DNA from: Candidatus Obscuribacterales bacterium
Lineage (GTDB): Bacteria; Cyanobacteriota; Vampirovibrionia; Obscuribacterales; Obscuribacteraceae
Reading direction: 5' to 3'
Length of the DNA stretch: 40,524 nucleotides
Assembly: GCA_020050835.1 (NCBI GenBank)
Contig: JAGVKB010000114.1
Coordinates: 1-40,524 of the forward strand
The position numbers and the translations under genes were made by a program. The notes under the pieces were generated by a model. The model saw nothing but the letters and a program-made list of their open reading frames with translations, made no database searches and was not told the origin of the DNA. Below are positions 8,308-16,343 of the stretch, piece after piece; the first letter of the stretch is position 1; every line of letters begins with the position of its first letter.

Positions 8308-8472
8308 TTGTTCATTGCTTGTATTGTTGCTGTAATTCTATTCCTTGCCATCGGAATTTTCTTGGTCATAGCAGATCAAAAAGAATGGCTCATTTGGTAT
8401 GTGATATGCCTGTTTGTGATTGGTGTCCTTTTTGTGCTCTTCCTGCCCAAGATTTTCGGCGCGCACCACTAA
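8308..8472 (+). CDS. Possible 54-aa membrane ORF starting at TTG
   Basis: A forward frame from the TTG at 8308 to the TAA at 8470-8472 is strikingly hydrophobic, with two likely membrane spans separated by a polar turn (ADQKEW) and ending in GAHH. AGGTG lies 4 bases before the TTG. It is in a different frame from the preceding membrane gene and begins where that one stops. It is either a tiny membrane protein or the frameshifted tail of the 7938 gene. A stop in its own frame just upstream (near 8293) means a single indel must lie within about 8 bases. Confidence 0.35.
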   Translation: MFIACIVAVILFLAIGIFLVIADQKEWLIWYVICLFVIGVLFVLFLPKIFGAHH

Positions 8473-8665
8473 CTAACAAAATCGTCGGATTTGCCTGCAC
8501 CTCCACCATCGCCGGCTCCCACAAGGCTGGAACTATTGCCAGACAATTCTGACTCAAAGCACATGACAGCTTCGAACAAGAATACGGATAGTACACACTC
8601 CGGCATCATTGCATTCAAGCGAAAACTCGTATAATGCTAGAAGCTTACTCAATAGGAGATACTTT

Positions 8666-10402
8666 GTGAGAGCGAAGACAATTAGAAGTACTACGTTCGC
8701 TTGCTCATTTGGATTGGCGCTCTGTACTTTCGTTTCTTGCACTAACTCCTTCGCCAGGGACGCGTCTACTCCAGAGAGCTCCGTACAATCCGCACAAACA
8801 GACTATGTAGCGTCCGGCAACAAGCTTCTGGAACAAAACGACTATAAGGCAGCAATTGCCGAGTACGACAAGGCCCTAAAGCTCAATTCGAATGAATTGG
8901 GTGCCCACTCTGGTCGCGCGATTGCGTTTGGTCAGCTCGGTGACTACAAAAATGCGCTCGCTAGTTACAACCTTGCCATTCAACTCGACGGCAAGAGCGC
9001 GCATCTTTTCTACGGACGAGGAGCTGTCCTTGTGCGCATGCACAATCCCAAGGAGGCCATTCAGAGCTTTGATGAGGCACTAAAGCTCGAACCGACAATG
9101 GCACACGCTCTATATAGTAGAGCCGGTGAATACTGCAATCTCTTAGAGTTTGAGAAAGCGGTAGTAGACTACAATTCCACGCTAAAGACCGACCCAAATT
9201 ATATAGATGCTCTACGCGACCGGGGTTTGACATTCTTTCAAATGGGCGAGTATGAAAGAGCAAGGGATGACTTCGATCGCTTTTGTCGCGTAACAGAAAC
9301 TCCCGATCCTCAACTAATTATGTACAGCGGCTTCGCCAGTCTTCTGACCGGCAGAACATCAGATGCCACCAATGAGTTTCAGCAGTTCATTCGCAAGAGC
9401 AAGGAGCCGAGTAAGGATGTTCTCCTATCTGGTTATTGTGCTGCAGTAGCCAGTAAAGCAGAGGGCAATGACACCAGAGCTAGTGCAATCTTAGACGAAG
9501 CAGCTGCAAAAGTGCCCAGTAAGGACTGGCCGTATCCGTTGATTCAATACATTCGAGGACAACAGACTATTGATGGCGTGCTGTCCGCAGTTGCTGGGAA
9601 TAAAGACCAGCTAACCGAAGCCAGGTTCTACATTGGACTTGATCTCTCATTTAAGGGAAAGCGTGAAGCGCTTCAAGAGTTTCGCTGGGTTGTAGATAGC
9701 GGTAACAATGCGTTTCTCGAGTATGGAATGGCACGCGACGAACTAGCTAAGCTTCACCAGAAGACATTGGACAGGGCGCTGTACAAAGCAATCTACGCAT
9801 CTAACAATGACAAAGTTAAGGAGTTACTGGACAATGGGGCCGACGTTAAATCAGGCGGCGAAGAGGGCAATGACAACACATTAATCACCGCCACGATCCA
9901 CGAGAATCCCGAACTTGTAACGCTCTTCCTCGATCGTGGCATTAAGCCTGATGCAAAACTCAGCGACGGGCGAACTGCTCTTTATTTCGCCGCAATGGAT
10001 GTTGGACACTCTAATAAGTCCAAGGGGGCAGAGCTCGCCCGGATTCTGCTCGATAGGGGAGCTAGCGTCAATGCATCGGATGAGTTTGGCATTACACCGT
10101 TAATGAATGCTGCTCGTACGCACAACGTGCCTGCCGTGAAGTTACTGATCGAACGGCATGCCGATGTGAATCGCATTGTAACCTCCGAAAAGATTGATGC
10201 TGCAGGCGGACAAACCGTGGCTAAGAAAGGGGACACCGCTTTGAGCATGGCCAAAGACGAGTTAAAGTACGAGCACCAGCTCGACGAGTTCTCCGTCGAT
10301 GTACTTTTGAGCATGGCCGACGAGTTAAAGTACGTGAAGCCTGACACCAAAGCTCAGATAATGGAAACAATTGCCTTGTTAGAACAAGCCGGCGCAAAGT
10401 AA
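8666..10402 (+). CDS. Exported TPR-ankyrin repeat protein
   Basis: 578 aa from the GTG at 8666, chosen because AGGAGA ends 6 bases upstream and the protein then starts with a proper signal peptide (MRAKTIR, hydrophobic core, cleavage near NSFA). Residues about 45-220 hold five TPR units (for example YKAAIAEYDKALKLN and YKNALASYNLAIQLD). A helical middle region without clear repeats follows. From about 370 to the end there are ankyrin repeats (DGRTALYFAAMD, FGITPLMNAART, VKLLIERHADVN). Both repeat types mediate protein-protein contact; no catalytic domain is seen. It should act outside the cytoplasm. The C-terminus contains a short recent internal duplication. The partner is unknown. Confidence 0.85.
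   Translation: MRAKTIRSTTFACSFGLALCTFVSCTNSFARDASTPESSVQSAQTDYVASGNKLLEQNDYKAAIAEYDKALKLNSNELGAHSGRAIAFGQLGDYKNALASYNLAIQLDGKSAHLFYGRGAVLVRMHNPKEAIQSFDEALKLEPTMAHALYSRAGEYCNLLEFEKAVVDYNSTLKTDPNYIDALRDRGLTFFQMGEYERARDDFDRFCRVTETPDPQLIMYSGFASLLTGRTSDATNEFQQFIRKSKEPSKDVLLSGYCAAVASKAEGNDTRASAILDEAAAKVPSKDWPYPLIQYIRGQQTIDGVLSAVAGNKDQLTEARFYIGLDLSFKGKREALQEFRWVVDSGNNAFLEYGMARDELAKLHQKTLDRALYKAIYASNNDKVKELLDNGADVKSGGEEGNDNTLITATIHENPELVTLFLDRGIKPDAKLSDGRTALYFAAMDVGHSNKSKGAELARILLDRGASVNASDEFGITPLMNAARTHNVPAVKLLIERHADVNRIVTSEKIDAAGGQTVAKKGDTALSMAKDELKYEHQLDEFSVDVLLSMADELKYVKPDTKAQIMETIALLEQAGAK
10241..10334 (+). repeat. Direct repeat inside the TPR-ankyrin gene
   Basis: Copy one (10241-10271, 31 nt) and copy two (10307-10334, 28 nt) are identical except that copy two lacks one AAA codon. 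They encode LSMAKDELKY and LSMADELKY. Near-perfect nucleotide identity points to a recent local duplication. Confidence 0.8.
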
Positions 10403-10656
10403 AAGCAACAGTCAATAACTCATTGTTGCAGTGTCGAAATGTCTTGAGGTTCGACGGTACCTCTCCTTCGAATTCAGCGCAGCAGAGAGTGAGGCTTAGT
10501 TCTTACTTCCAGAAGAAACCGTCTGACAGCGTGGTAAATAGCAAGGGAGAACCGGGACGGACAAACACGACAATTCTAAGAAAGCCGGAGTAGTTACCCT
10601 TATTGGCGGGAATAACAACTGCAGTCAAAACCAACACGTAAATTGGGGATTTTACT

Positions 10657-11439
10657 GTGACTAGTGTGAGTGCAATTGGGTTCTGCCTAACGCTTGCGAT
10701 GACGATCAATATGACTTGTTCCGCCACTTTCGGACAGGATCTAAGCGCTCTCAATGCAGCGGTGACCGTTGGAATGCAGTGTGAGGCTCGCGGAGATATG
10801 ATGGGAGCCTCCAAACAGTACATGAATATCTGCAAGGCTGGAGCACAGTCACCGTATGGGAAGGTACCTGTAGATATCATGAGATTGCTTTGCCGTCGTT
10901 CCCTCGCTTGTCTTATCAAGCTGTCCGGTCAGCAATCGGCCCAAGAAGACAGGCGCTGGACGCCAGCGCAATCACTCTACAATCGCATCTTGGACGGCTA
11001 CCGAACCATGTACAAATTGGAGCCGGCAAACGCATCCTGGCCGTACTTAGCGGGTGAATCATTTGCAAACCACACCTCCTACCTCGCAGCAGAAGCCTAT
11101 CTTAAACTTGCATCCAGCCCAACTCGAGGTCCGGTAGCGATTAGACAAAAGGCACAGACGCTTCTCAATCGGCTCGCTCCCCAGATTGCTCAGGCCCATC
11201 GGCAAGACGAGGCGGCGGCAGCGCGACTACAAGCAGAAATTGAGCGTCCACTGGATTGGTTCGATCCAAGCGATGTCATGAAGTACTCGACACCGACCAG
11301 CAACAGCGATAGCGGAAACGGCTCATCATCCTGGGAAGGACGACAAAATGCTGAACGAGCAGGAGACTGGGGAGCCGCAGATCGATTTAGAAGTGGATCA
11401 GGAACCTGGTCCGACACACATACATACGGCTCGCGTTGA
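10657..11439 (+). CDS. Exported protein of unknown function, first gene of a three-gene unit
   Basis: 260 aa from the GTG at 10657 with GGGGA about 7 bases upstream. The N-terminus is a signal peptide (cleavage near ATFGQ). The mature N-terminal part is helical with TPR-like pairs (LNAAVTVGMQCEARGDMMGASKQYMNIC) and continues with an Ala-rich helix. The last 45 residues are Ser/Gly/Asp/Trp-rich and probably disordered. No known domain is recognised. The next gene starts 11 bases after its stop with its ribosome site on the stop codon, so the genes are probably co-transcribed and translationally coupled. Confidence 0.7.
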   Translation: MTSVSAIGFCLTLAMTINMTCSATFGQDLSALNAAVTVGMQCEARGDMMGASKQYMNICKAGAQSPYGKVPVDIMRLLCRRSLACLIKLSGQQSAQEDRRWTPAQSLYNRILDGYRTMYKLEPANASWPYLAGESFANHTSYLAAEAYLKLASSPTRGPVAIRQKAQTLLNRLAPQIAQAHRQDEAAAARLQAEIERPLDWFDPSDVMKYSTPTSNSDSGNGSSSWEGRQNAERAGDWGAADRFRSGSGTWSDTHTYGSR

Positions 11440-11449
11440 GGATGATGCA

Positions 11450-11965
11450 GTGTTTAACGCTTCACAGAGACAATTAGGGGTGCTGCTATTACTCGGCGCG
11501 GTTTGGCTAGGCACAGCGATTAACGCTCCAGCTCAACAGACTTACAGCCGACGGTTTCAACAACGTTTTGGTCTAAACCAACAACAGCAACAGCGGCAAC
11601 AGGACGGTAACAGCCTCTACGAGCAGGAGAACGCACGCTCTGAGGCAGAAGCAGAGCGTCAACGAATGCAAGGCGACGGGAGAATCAGCCCGTGGTCCCA
11701 AGGCAGTCATCCGCAAGGATATCCATCAGAAGGATCACCAACAGGCAGAACACCGTTAGGAAGACAACCAACTGTTCCGGTCCAGCCGCTTACATTCAAT
11801 CAAAATCCAGGTAGCCTTGACCGTTGGCTGGCTTCGGACTTTCCGATTGCTATTAAGGCGACCGACGTTGAGACATACGCGATGCCTGTATCAATCGCCC
11901 AGCCAATCTCAGGACCGTCCACAGGCTATCAACGAATGGGCGGCAGAATTCGAGGAAGCCGCTGA
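11450..11965 (+). CDS. Exported Gln-rich low-complexity protein, second gene of unit
   Basis: 171 aa from the GTG at 11450, chosen because GAGGA (11438-11442) overlaps the upstream stop and sits 7 bases away. An ATG frame 102 bases earlier would overlap the upstream gene by 92 bases and lack a signal peptide at its start. From the GTG the protein begins with a Sec signal (VLLLLGAVWLGTAINAPAQ). The mature part is low in complexity: a Gln-rich run (NQQQQQRQQ), a Glu/Arg helix, then Pro/Gly/Ser-rich stretches. It looks unstructured. The unusual composition and the placement before a hydrolase-like gene suggest an accessory surface or periplasmic role, which is only inference. Confidence 0.6.
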   Translation: MFNASQRQLGVLLLLGAVWLGTAINAPAQQTYSRRFQQRFGLNQQQQQRQQDGNSLYEQENARSEAEAERQRMQGDGRISPWSQGSHPQGYPSEGSPTGRTPLGRQPTVPVQPLTFNQNPGSLDRWLASDFPIAIKATDVETYAMPVSIAQPISGPSTGYQRMGGRIRGSR

Positions 11966-11966
11966 T

Positions 11967-12887
11967 TTGATTGATTGTCGAAATCGGTTCAGATCAATAG
12001 TACAGCTGCTGTTATCGCTATGGCTCGCCTGCTCTACACAGGCTATTGCCAGCGGAATGTCTGCAGGTTGCGACCCCCACGAGTATCGGCTGTCACAACT
12101 AACTTACAGAACCGGGAAGCACAGAACACCTGATGCCATAATCCTGATCAGAAAGGACTTTTCTGCAGCAAAGCCGATCCGGTTGGTCGTCTACAACCAT
12201 GGACTCGCGCTTAACGTTACCGAAACGAACCGGATCTGGAGGCTAAGAGATCACCTGACTAGCGCTGATCCAAATACAATTTTAGTCTTACCTGAATGGT
12301 CTGAGAATCCCGATTCGTATAATTCCAGCGCAGCAACTTTCTCGCAGCCCGGCTTCTTTCGCAAGATGCTCAAGGAGATTTTCAGCAAAACTCCTGAGCT
12401 GAAACGACTAGATATCGATGACTTAGACGCTATCTCTATAGTCAGCTTCTCCGGTGGCTTTCGAGCAGCTTCAAGTGAAATCTACAACAACGACTTGCAA
12501 GACAAGATCGACTCAGTAACTCTCCTTGACTCGCTTTATGTACCAGAGACGCTCGATCGCTGGCTGCAACAGAACATTCATTCACTTGCCGACGGTACTA
12601 AACAATTTCAAAATTTCTACTTCGATACCGGGCAAGACAGTATCAATCAATTAGCAAGGGTACGAAAGATGCTGAAAGACTCTGGAATAACCCATCCTCA
12701 ACTAATCCAAGACACCGCTCGTCCAGCGAAAGTACTCGATGCCACAATCATAGCCAAGAACGGCATCATCTTTAAATCATGCTCGCTTGGCACAGGCAGA
12801 TTTACCCCGCACATGAATGTAGCAAATGTCTATCTCCCACAACTTTTGCTCGCCCTCAAGATCCGAAGTAGGATGAGAGCTCAATAA
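11967..12887 (+). CDS. Exported alpha/beta-hydrolase-like protein, third gene of unit
   Basis: 306 aa from the TTG at 11967, one base after the previous stop, with GAGGA 9 bases upstream. This start gives a good signal peptide (RFRS, hydrophobic core, cleavage near AIA-SG); longer frames do not. The mature protein reads as an alpha/beta hydrolase: the strand LVVYNHG with the HG oxyanion-type pair (residues 73-79), the nucleophile elbow SFSGG with Ser162, the Asp in LLDSL (188) and a C-terminal His in TPHMN as triad candidates. Substrate is unknown; esterase or peptidase activity are both possible. If the fold is right it would act in the periplasm or outside the cell. Confidence 0.7.
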   Translation: MIDCRNRFRSIVQLLLSLWLACSTQAIASGMSAGCDPHEYRLSQLTYRTGKHRTPDAIILIRKDFSAAKPIRLVVYNHGLALNVTETNRIWRLRDHLTSADPNTILVLPEWSENPDSYNSSAATFSQPGFFRKMLKEIFSKTPELKRLDIDDLDAISIVSFSGGFRAASSEIYNNDLQDKIDSVTLLDSLYVPETLDRWLQQNIHSLADGTKQFQNFYFDTGQDSINQLARVRKMLKDSGITHPQLIQDTARPAKVLDATIIAKNGIIFKSCSLGTGRFTPHMNVANVYLPQLLLALKIRSRMRAQ

Positions 12888-12947
12888 CGGCAGCCCAATT
12901 GGAATTGCGGTAGGATAATCAGGCCAATTAGAGAGGAGGACAGTTCG

Positions 12948-13271
12948 ATGCAGTTTCTAGTAATTGGGCGAGACGGCGCTGATGAGCAAGCACTGAGTCG
13001 ACGGATGGCGTCCAGGGAGGCTCATCTAGCGCTCGCAGAGAAGATGCGGCAAGGCGGCTCCTTGTTGTTCGCGGCAGCGATCTTGGACGACTCAGAGAAG
13101 ATGGTCGGCTCGACGCTTATCTGTGAATTCCCGTCGCGAGCAGAGCTAGATCAATGGCTGAAGGAAGAGCCATATATCAAGGGAGATGTCTGGCGTGACG
13201 TCGAAATCAAGCAATGCAAAGTCGGGCCCAAATTTGTGGTAACCAAGCCGGCCGCATCAACCAAGTCATAA
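12948..13271 (+). CDS. YciI-like protein
   Basis: 107 aa. GAGAGGAGGA lies 7 bases before the ATG, a strong ribosome site. The sequence follows the YciI / dimeric alpha-beta barrel pattern: a first strand FLVIGRDG, a helix with SREAHLALAEKM, GGSLLFAAAILDD, then GSTLICEFPSRAELDQWLKEEPYIK and a last strand before KVGP. Family members are small enzyme-like cytosolic proteins with mostly unknown substrates. It is separated from the upstream exported unit by 60 bases and converges on the kinase gene (stops 16 bases apart). Confidence 0.8.
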   Translation: MQFLVIGRDGADEQALSRRMASREAHLALAEKMRQGGSLLFAAAILDDSEKMVGSTLICEFPSRAELDQWLKEEPYIKGDVWRDVEIKQCKVGPKFVVTKPAASTKS

Positions 13272-13287
13272 TCGAGCCGAGAAGCAG

Positions 13288-15141
13288 TTATTGCGCTGCA
13301 GCAATCGCCAGCTTAATCTCGAGATCTGATGGAGATCCTTTGATACCGCTGCCCCACGCTCCCCCAATCGTGAGAACTCCTTCGCGAAACGAGACCTGGC
13401 GCTCGTAAATCTCGCTGACGTTTCTAATGCGAATTTTTGTTATCCCACCTTTCGATTCCTGTCCTTTACTTGCCAGAGTTGATTCCTTGATGGCGTCTCG
13501 GATTGCTTCAATCCCGTAATACCTGAATGTATCTAGCGCCAATGGATTGTTTTGGAAGCTCGCCCAATCTATATCCCACTCTAAGTTCAATCCGGTAATT
13601 CGCGCAACTTCTTGCACGATTTTTGGCACCAGATCCATTTGAAGCTGAGTCAGCGACTGTTTCGCTTTCTCTAATTGGGCTTCGGTTTGATGATCGTTCT
13701 GCCTGCCCTTCCTTGCTGGCACGCTTTGCTCTGATGCTGCAGCTGGAGAGTTGGCTGCCAGCTGCACGCCGGTAGACTTTTCCGTTCTGTCAGATTTGTC
13801 AACCATCTGATCTGGCACTACATTCGGTGACACTATCGATAGACTGTTTGTCTTTGAGTTCTGCTGGTCTGCACCTACTCTTGGCAGTAAGTGCAGCGGT
13901 GCGGCCGATCTTGCAGTCACCATCGGAACAACCGGTGCAAGCTCAACGCTTGGCAGCGGAGCCGGTACCAATTTTGCATCAAGCATCGGCTTGCTTTCGG
14001 CAAATTGCAGCGGCGGGGTGGTCTCTGTAGCGGATCGATTGACCGCAGATGTAGCAGTCTGCTTTTGATTGCCCTTCAAGAAGAAATCCAGCGCAACTCC
14101 GGCACTTAGTATGCCTACCACAAGCAGAGTCATTGGCTGAAACGCAGTCAATCGTCCCTTCTTGGCGACGGCACCGGTTGCTCGAACCGACCCCTGCCCA
14201 ATTACCGCTGTCCTTCCTGCGTCAGCACCGTTTCGTCCTGACTTCTTCGAGTTGAGAAATCTTCCCAAGTCGATCGAGAGATCGGTCACGGTTTGATACC
14301 GGTGCTCAGGTTTTTTCTCCAGGCATTTGAAAACGATTTTTTCCAGCTGTTCCGGAAGATCGAGGTCGGGACAAACCTCAGAAAATGGCGCCGGTGGCTC
14401 TTGAAGATGCATGAGGATAGTCTGAATGGTATTTTCGCCCTCGATCGGCTTTTGACCGGTCAAAATCTCATACAGCACGCAACCGAGCGAGTAGATATCG
14501 GAGCGTCCATCGACCGAATAACCCATACACTGCTCAGGGCTGGCATAAAATGGGGTGCCGAAGATTTCACCAGTTCCTGTTAAATGCTGCTGCTCCTTAT
14601 TTGCGGAGGCCATCACCTTGGCAATTCCAAAGTCGACTATCTTTACCTGCTCCTGTCCTTCATGGTCAACGAGCATGATATTGGAAGGCTTCAAATCACG
14701 ATGAACCAGCCCTCGATCGTGAGCATGTGAAAGCCCAGCGCAAATCTGAACGCAAACTTTCACCGCTCTGGTGATTTCGACCTTTCCAGACTGCTTGAGC
14801 ACCTCTGCCAGGCTAACTCCGTCTACAAAATCCATGACGAGAAACGGGTAACCCTCATCGGTTTCGCCATAGTCGTAGACTGAGGTTAAGTTGACATGGC
14901 AAAGCGATCCCGCAATTTTTGCCTCCAGAAGAAAGCGCTTATAGGCGCGCTCGTCATGCTCCTTGGTCTTCCAAAGCACTTTGACAGCGCATATCCGTTC
15001 AACTTGAGTGTGCTTCGCCATGAAGACAGAACCGGTGCCACCTTGCCCCAAAGTCTTCAGCAGCTCGTATCTGCCGGCAAGAGTCGAACCAGCGCCTCTG
15101 GTTATGTATCGTCGCTCATGCGTATCGTCTATTAGCTGCAT
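13288..15141 (-). CDS. Membrane-anchored Ser/Thr protein kinase with exported C-terminal domain
   Basis: 617 aa from the ATG at 15141, chosen for AGGGG 8 bases upstream; the frame is open to 15267 but the extra 42 residues look non-native. Residues 24-295 are a Hanks-type kinase: glycine loop LGQGGTGSVF, Lys54, HRDLKPSN at 147-154, DFG at 170-172, SPEQC at 201-205. All catalytic residues are present. A Lys/Arg-rich linker leads to one membrane span at about 336-355. The exported part (356-617) has a Pro/Ala/Thr linker and a C-terminal domain of about 120 residues starting near the helix AKQSLTQLQMDLVPKIVQEVA, with no match to PASTA or other known sensor domains. Likely a receptor kinase with an unknown input. 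The RYQTVTDLSIDLGRFL end of the kinase is typical of PknB-type enzymes. Confidence 0.9.
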   Translation of the reverse strand: MQLIDDTHERRYITRGAGSTLAGRYELLKTLGQGGTGSVFMAKHTQVERICAVKVLWKTKEHDERAYKRFLLEAKIAGSLCHVNLTSVYDYGETDEGYPFLVMDFVDGVSLAEVLKQSGKVEITRAVKVCVQICAGLSHAHDRGLVHRDLKPSNIMLVDHEGQEQVKIVDFGIAKVMASANKEQQHLTGTGEIFGTPFYASPEQCMGYSVDGRSDIYSLGCVLYEILTGQKPIEGENTIQTILMHLQEPPAPFSEVCPDLDLPEQLEKIVFKCLEKKPEHRYQTVTDLSIDLGRFLNSKKSGRNGADAGRTAVIGQGSVRATGAVAKKGRLTAFQPMTLLVVGILSAGVALDFFLKGNQKQTATSAVNRSATETTPPLQFAESKPMLDAKLVPAPLPSVELAPVVPMVTARSAAPLHLLPRVGADQQNSKTNSLSIVSPNVVPDQMVDKSDRTEKSTGVQLAANSPAAASEQSVPARKGRQNDHQTEAQLEKAKQSLTQLQMDLVPKIVQEVARITGLNLEWDIDWASFQNNPLALDTFRYYGIEAIRDAIKESTLASKGQESKGGITKIRIRNVSEIYERQVSFREGVLTIGGAWGSGIKGSPSDLEIKLAIAAAQ

Positions 15142-15304
15142 CCGTGATGCCCCTGGCGGTAAAAGCAGAAAGTGCTCCAGTCCGCCAAACACTCCAGCAA
15201 TAGCTAGAATCGCTCCCCTTTTTCGATCAGCACTCGAGTAACGTTCTTCTGGAGCGAACCCCACCAATCTCCATTATGCCCCTACAAGGGAAAGTCAGCT
15301 ACAT

Positions 15305-16042
15305 CTATGACAATTTAGTTTCGGGTCCACCTATGTAATGCAACACCATTTCGTGCCAGTACGGCCAATCGTGGGCCCAGCCATCCCAAACCCGAAACGC
15401 ATGCCACACGCCACGCCCCCAGAGAGAGTTCGAAAACTCCTGGTTTTCTCCAAAGGCCGGATCGTCGCGGCCGATGGTGACAATCATGTCGAGCTTTCGC
15501 AAGCGCGCGAGCTGCTCGTTATCATCCATCCAGCGAATAAATTCCAAGGGATTGCCCTGATATACCAGATCATCGTCGTATCCGCCTGTCCACGGACTGA
15601 TGTCATAAATGCCGCTCATTGCCACAACCCGACTGAAAGCTTCCGGGTAACGCAATGCAATGTTTACCGAGTGATATGCGCCGAAACTAGCGCCGGCCGC
15701 AATCACAAACGGATTGTTGTTCTTGCTCTCGGAAAAGGGCAGAACTTCTTTCATGATGAAGTCCTGATACTGCAAATGCCGGGATGCCCTCTGCCTGGGC
15801 TGCACACTGCCATTGTCCCAGCTCTCGGGGTCGACACTATCGACGCAGAAGAGCTGGAGCCAGCCATTTGCCAGGTGCGTCGACAGGGAGTCAATCATTC
15901 CTCGGTCTTCCCAGTCATAGAATCGTCCTGATTGGGTCGGGAAAACAACCGCTCGAGCACCAGCGTGCCCGAACACAAGCAACTCCATTTCACGACCGAG
16001 GTTGTCGCTCTGCCACTTATGATACTCGCGCAACATCTGCAT
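15305..16042 (-). CDS. Esterase-like alpha/beta hydrolase
   Basis: 245 aa; start either the ATG at 16042 or the one at 16036, with GAGG just upstream. No signal peptide, so cytosolic. The fold markers of the esterase D / antigen 85-like family are present: the nucleophile elbow GASFGAYHS (Ser119), then the Asp pair in TIGRDDPAF (193-194) and the His of GWAHDWPYW (224) as triad. The early PTQSGRFYDWED stretch and the late WPYWHEM end are typical of this esterase family, where members hydrolyse acyl esters such as S-formylglutathione or siderophore esters. The exact substrate cannot be told. It precedes the kinase gene on the same strand by 163 bases. Confidence 0.85.
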   Translation of the reverse strand: MQMLREYHKWQSDNLGREMELLVFGHAGARAVVFPTQSGRFYDWEDRGMIDSLSTHLANGWLQLFCVDSVDPESWDNGSVQPRQRASRHLQYQDFIMKEVLPFSESKNNNPFVIAAGASFGAYHSVNIALRYPEAFSRVVAMSGIYDISPWTGGYDDDLVYQGNPLEFIRWMDDNEQLARLRKLDMIVTIGRDDPAFGENQEFSNSLWGRGVWHAFRVWDGWAHDWPYWHEMVLHYIGGPETKLS

Positions 16043-16343
16043 TCAGCCTCATTCAATCACAGTCCCCATTAGTGGCAAAATTCTACCATGCTCGCTTGCC
16101 GGCAGCCGCTTAAGCAGAGATTGCAGCCAGTCTGAATGTCCACCATCGGTGGTGTCACTGCGGAGGTTAAGGGCGACAATTCGACCAATTGCTAAGAGGA
16201 CCGGCAATCAGAATTAGACCTTGATCCTATCGGCCGGACAGCGCTACAATCGCTAGAATTATTTTTCAACCCGACTAACAATTGCCTGGCAGGCACCGGT
16301 TCAGCCGTACTACATTAATCCCCTTCGAGTCGAGCCATCACCG
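16043..16343. other. Divergent intergenic region
   Basis: A 301-bp gap between divergent starts. It contains a short CCACC-ATC-GGTGG hairpin (16140-16152). No promoter pair is convincing and no ORF is supported. Confidence 0.35.

Noticed and set aside
8301-8552. Plus-strand frame of 83 codons with several Cys
   Set aside because: It continues past the stop of the small membrane gene in the same frame and overlaps the more plausible hydrophobic frame.
11348-11449. Upstream extension of the Gln-rich protein to an ATG at 11348
   Set aside because: It would overlap the previous gene by 92 bases and move the signal peptide away from the N-terminus; the GTG at 11450 has a good ribosome site.
15142-15267. 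42-residue N-terminal extension of the membrane kinase
   Set aside because: No ribosome site for the longer start, and the internal ATG at 15141 has one at the right distance.
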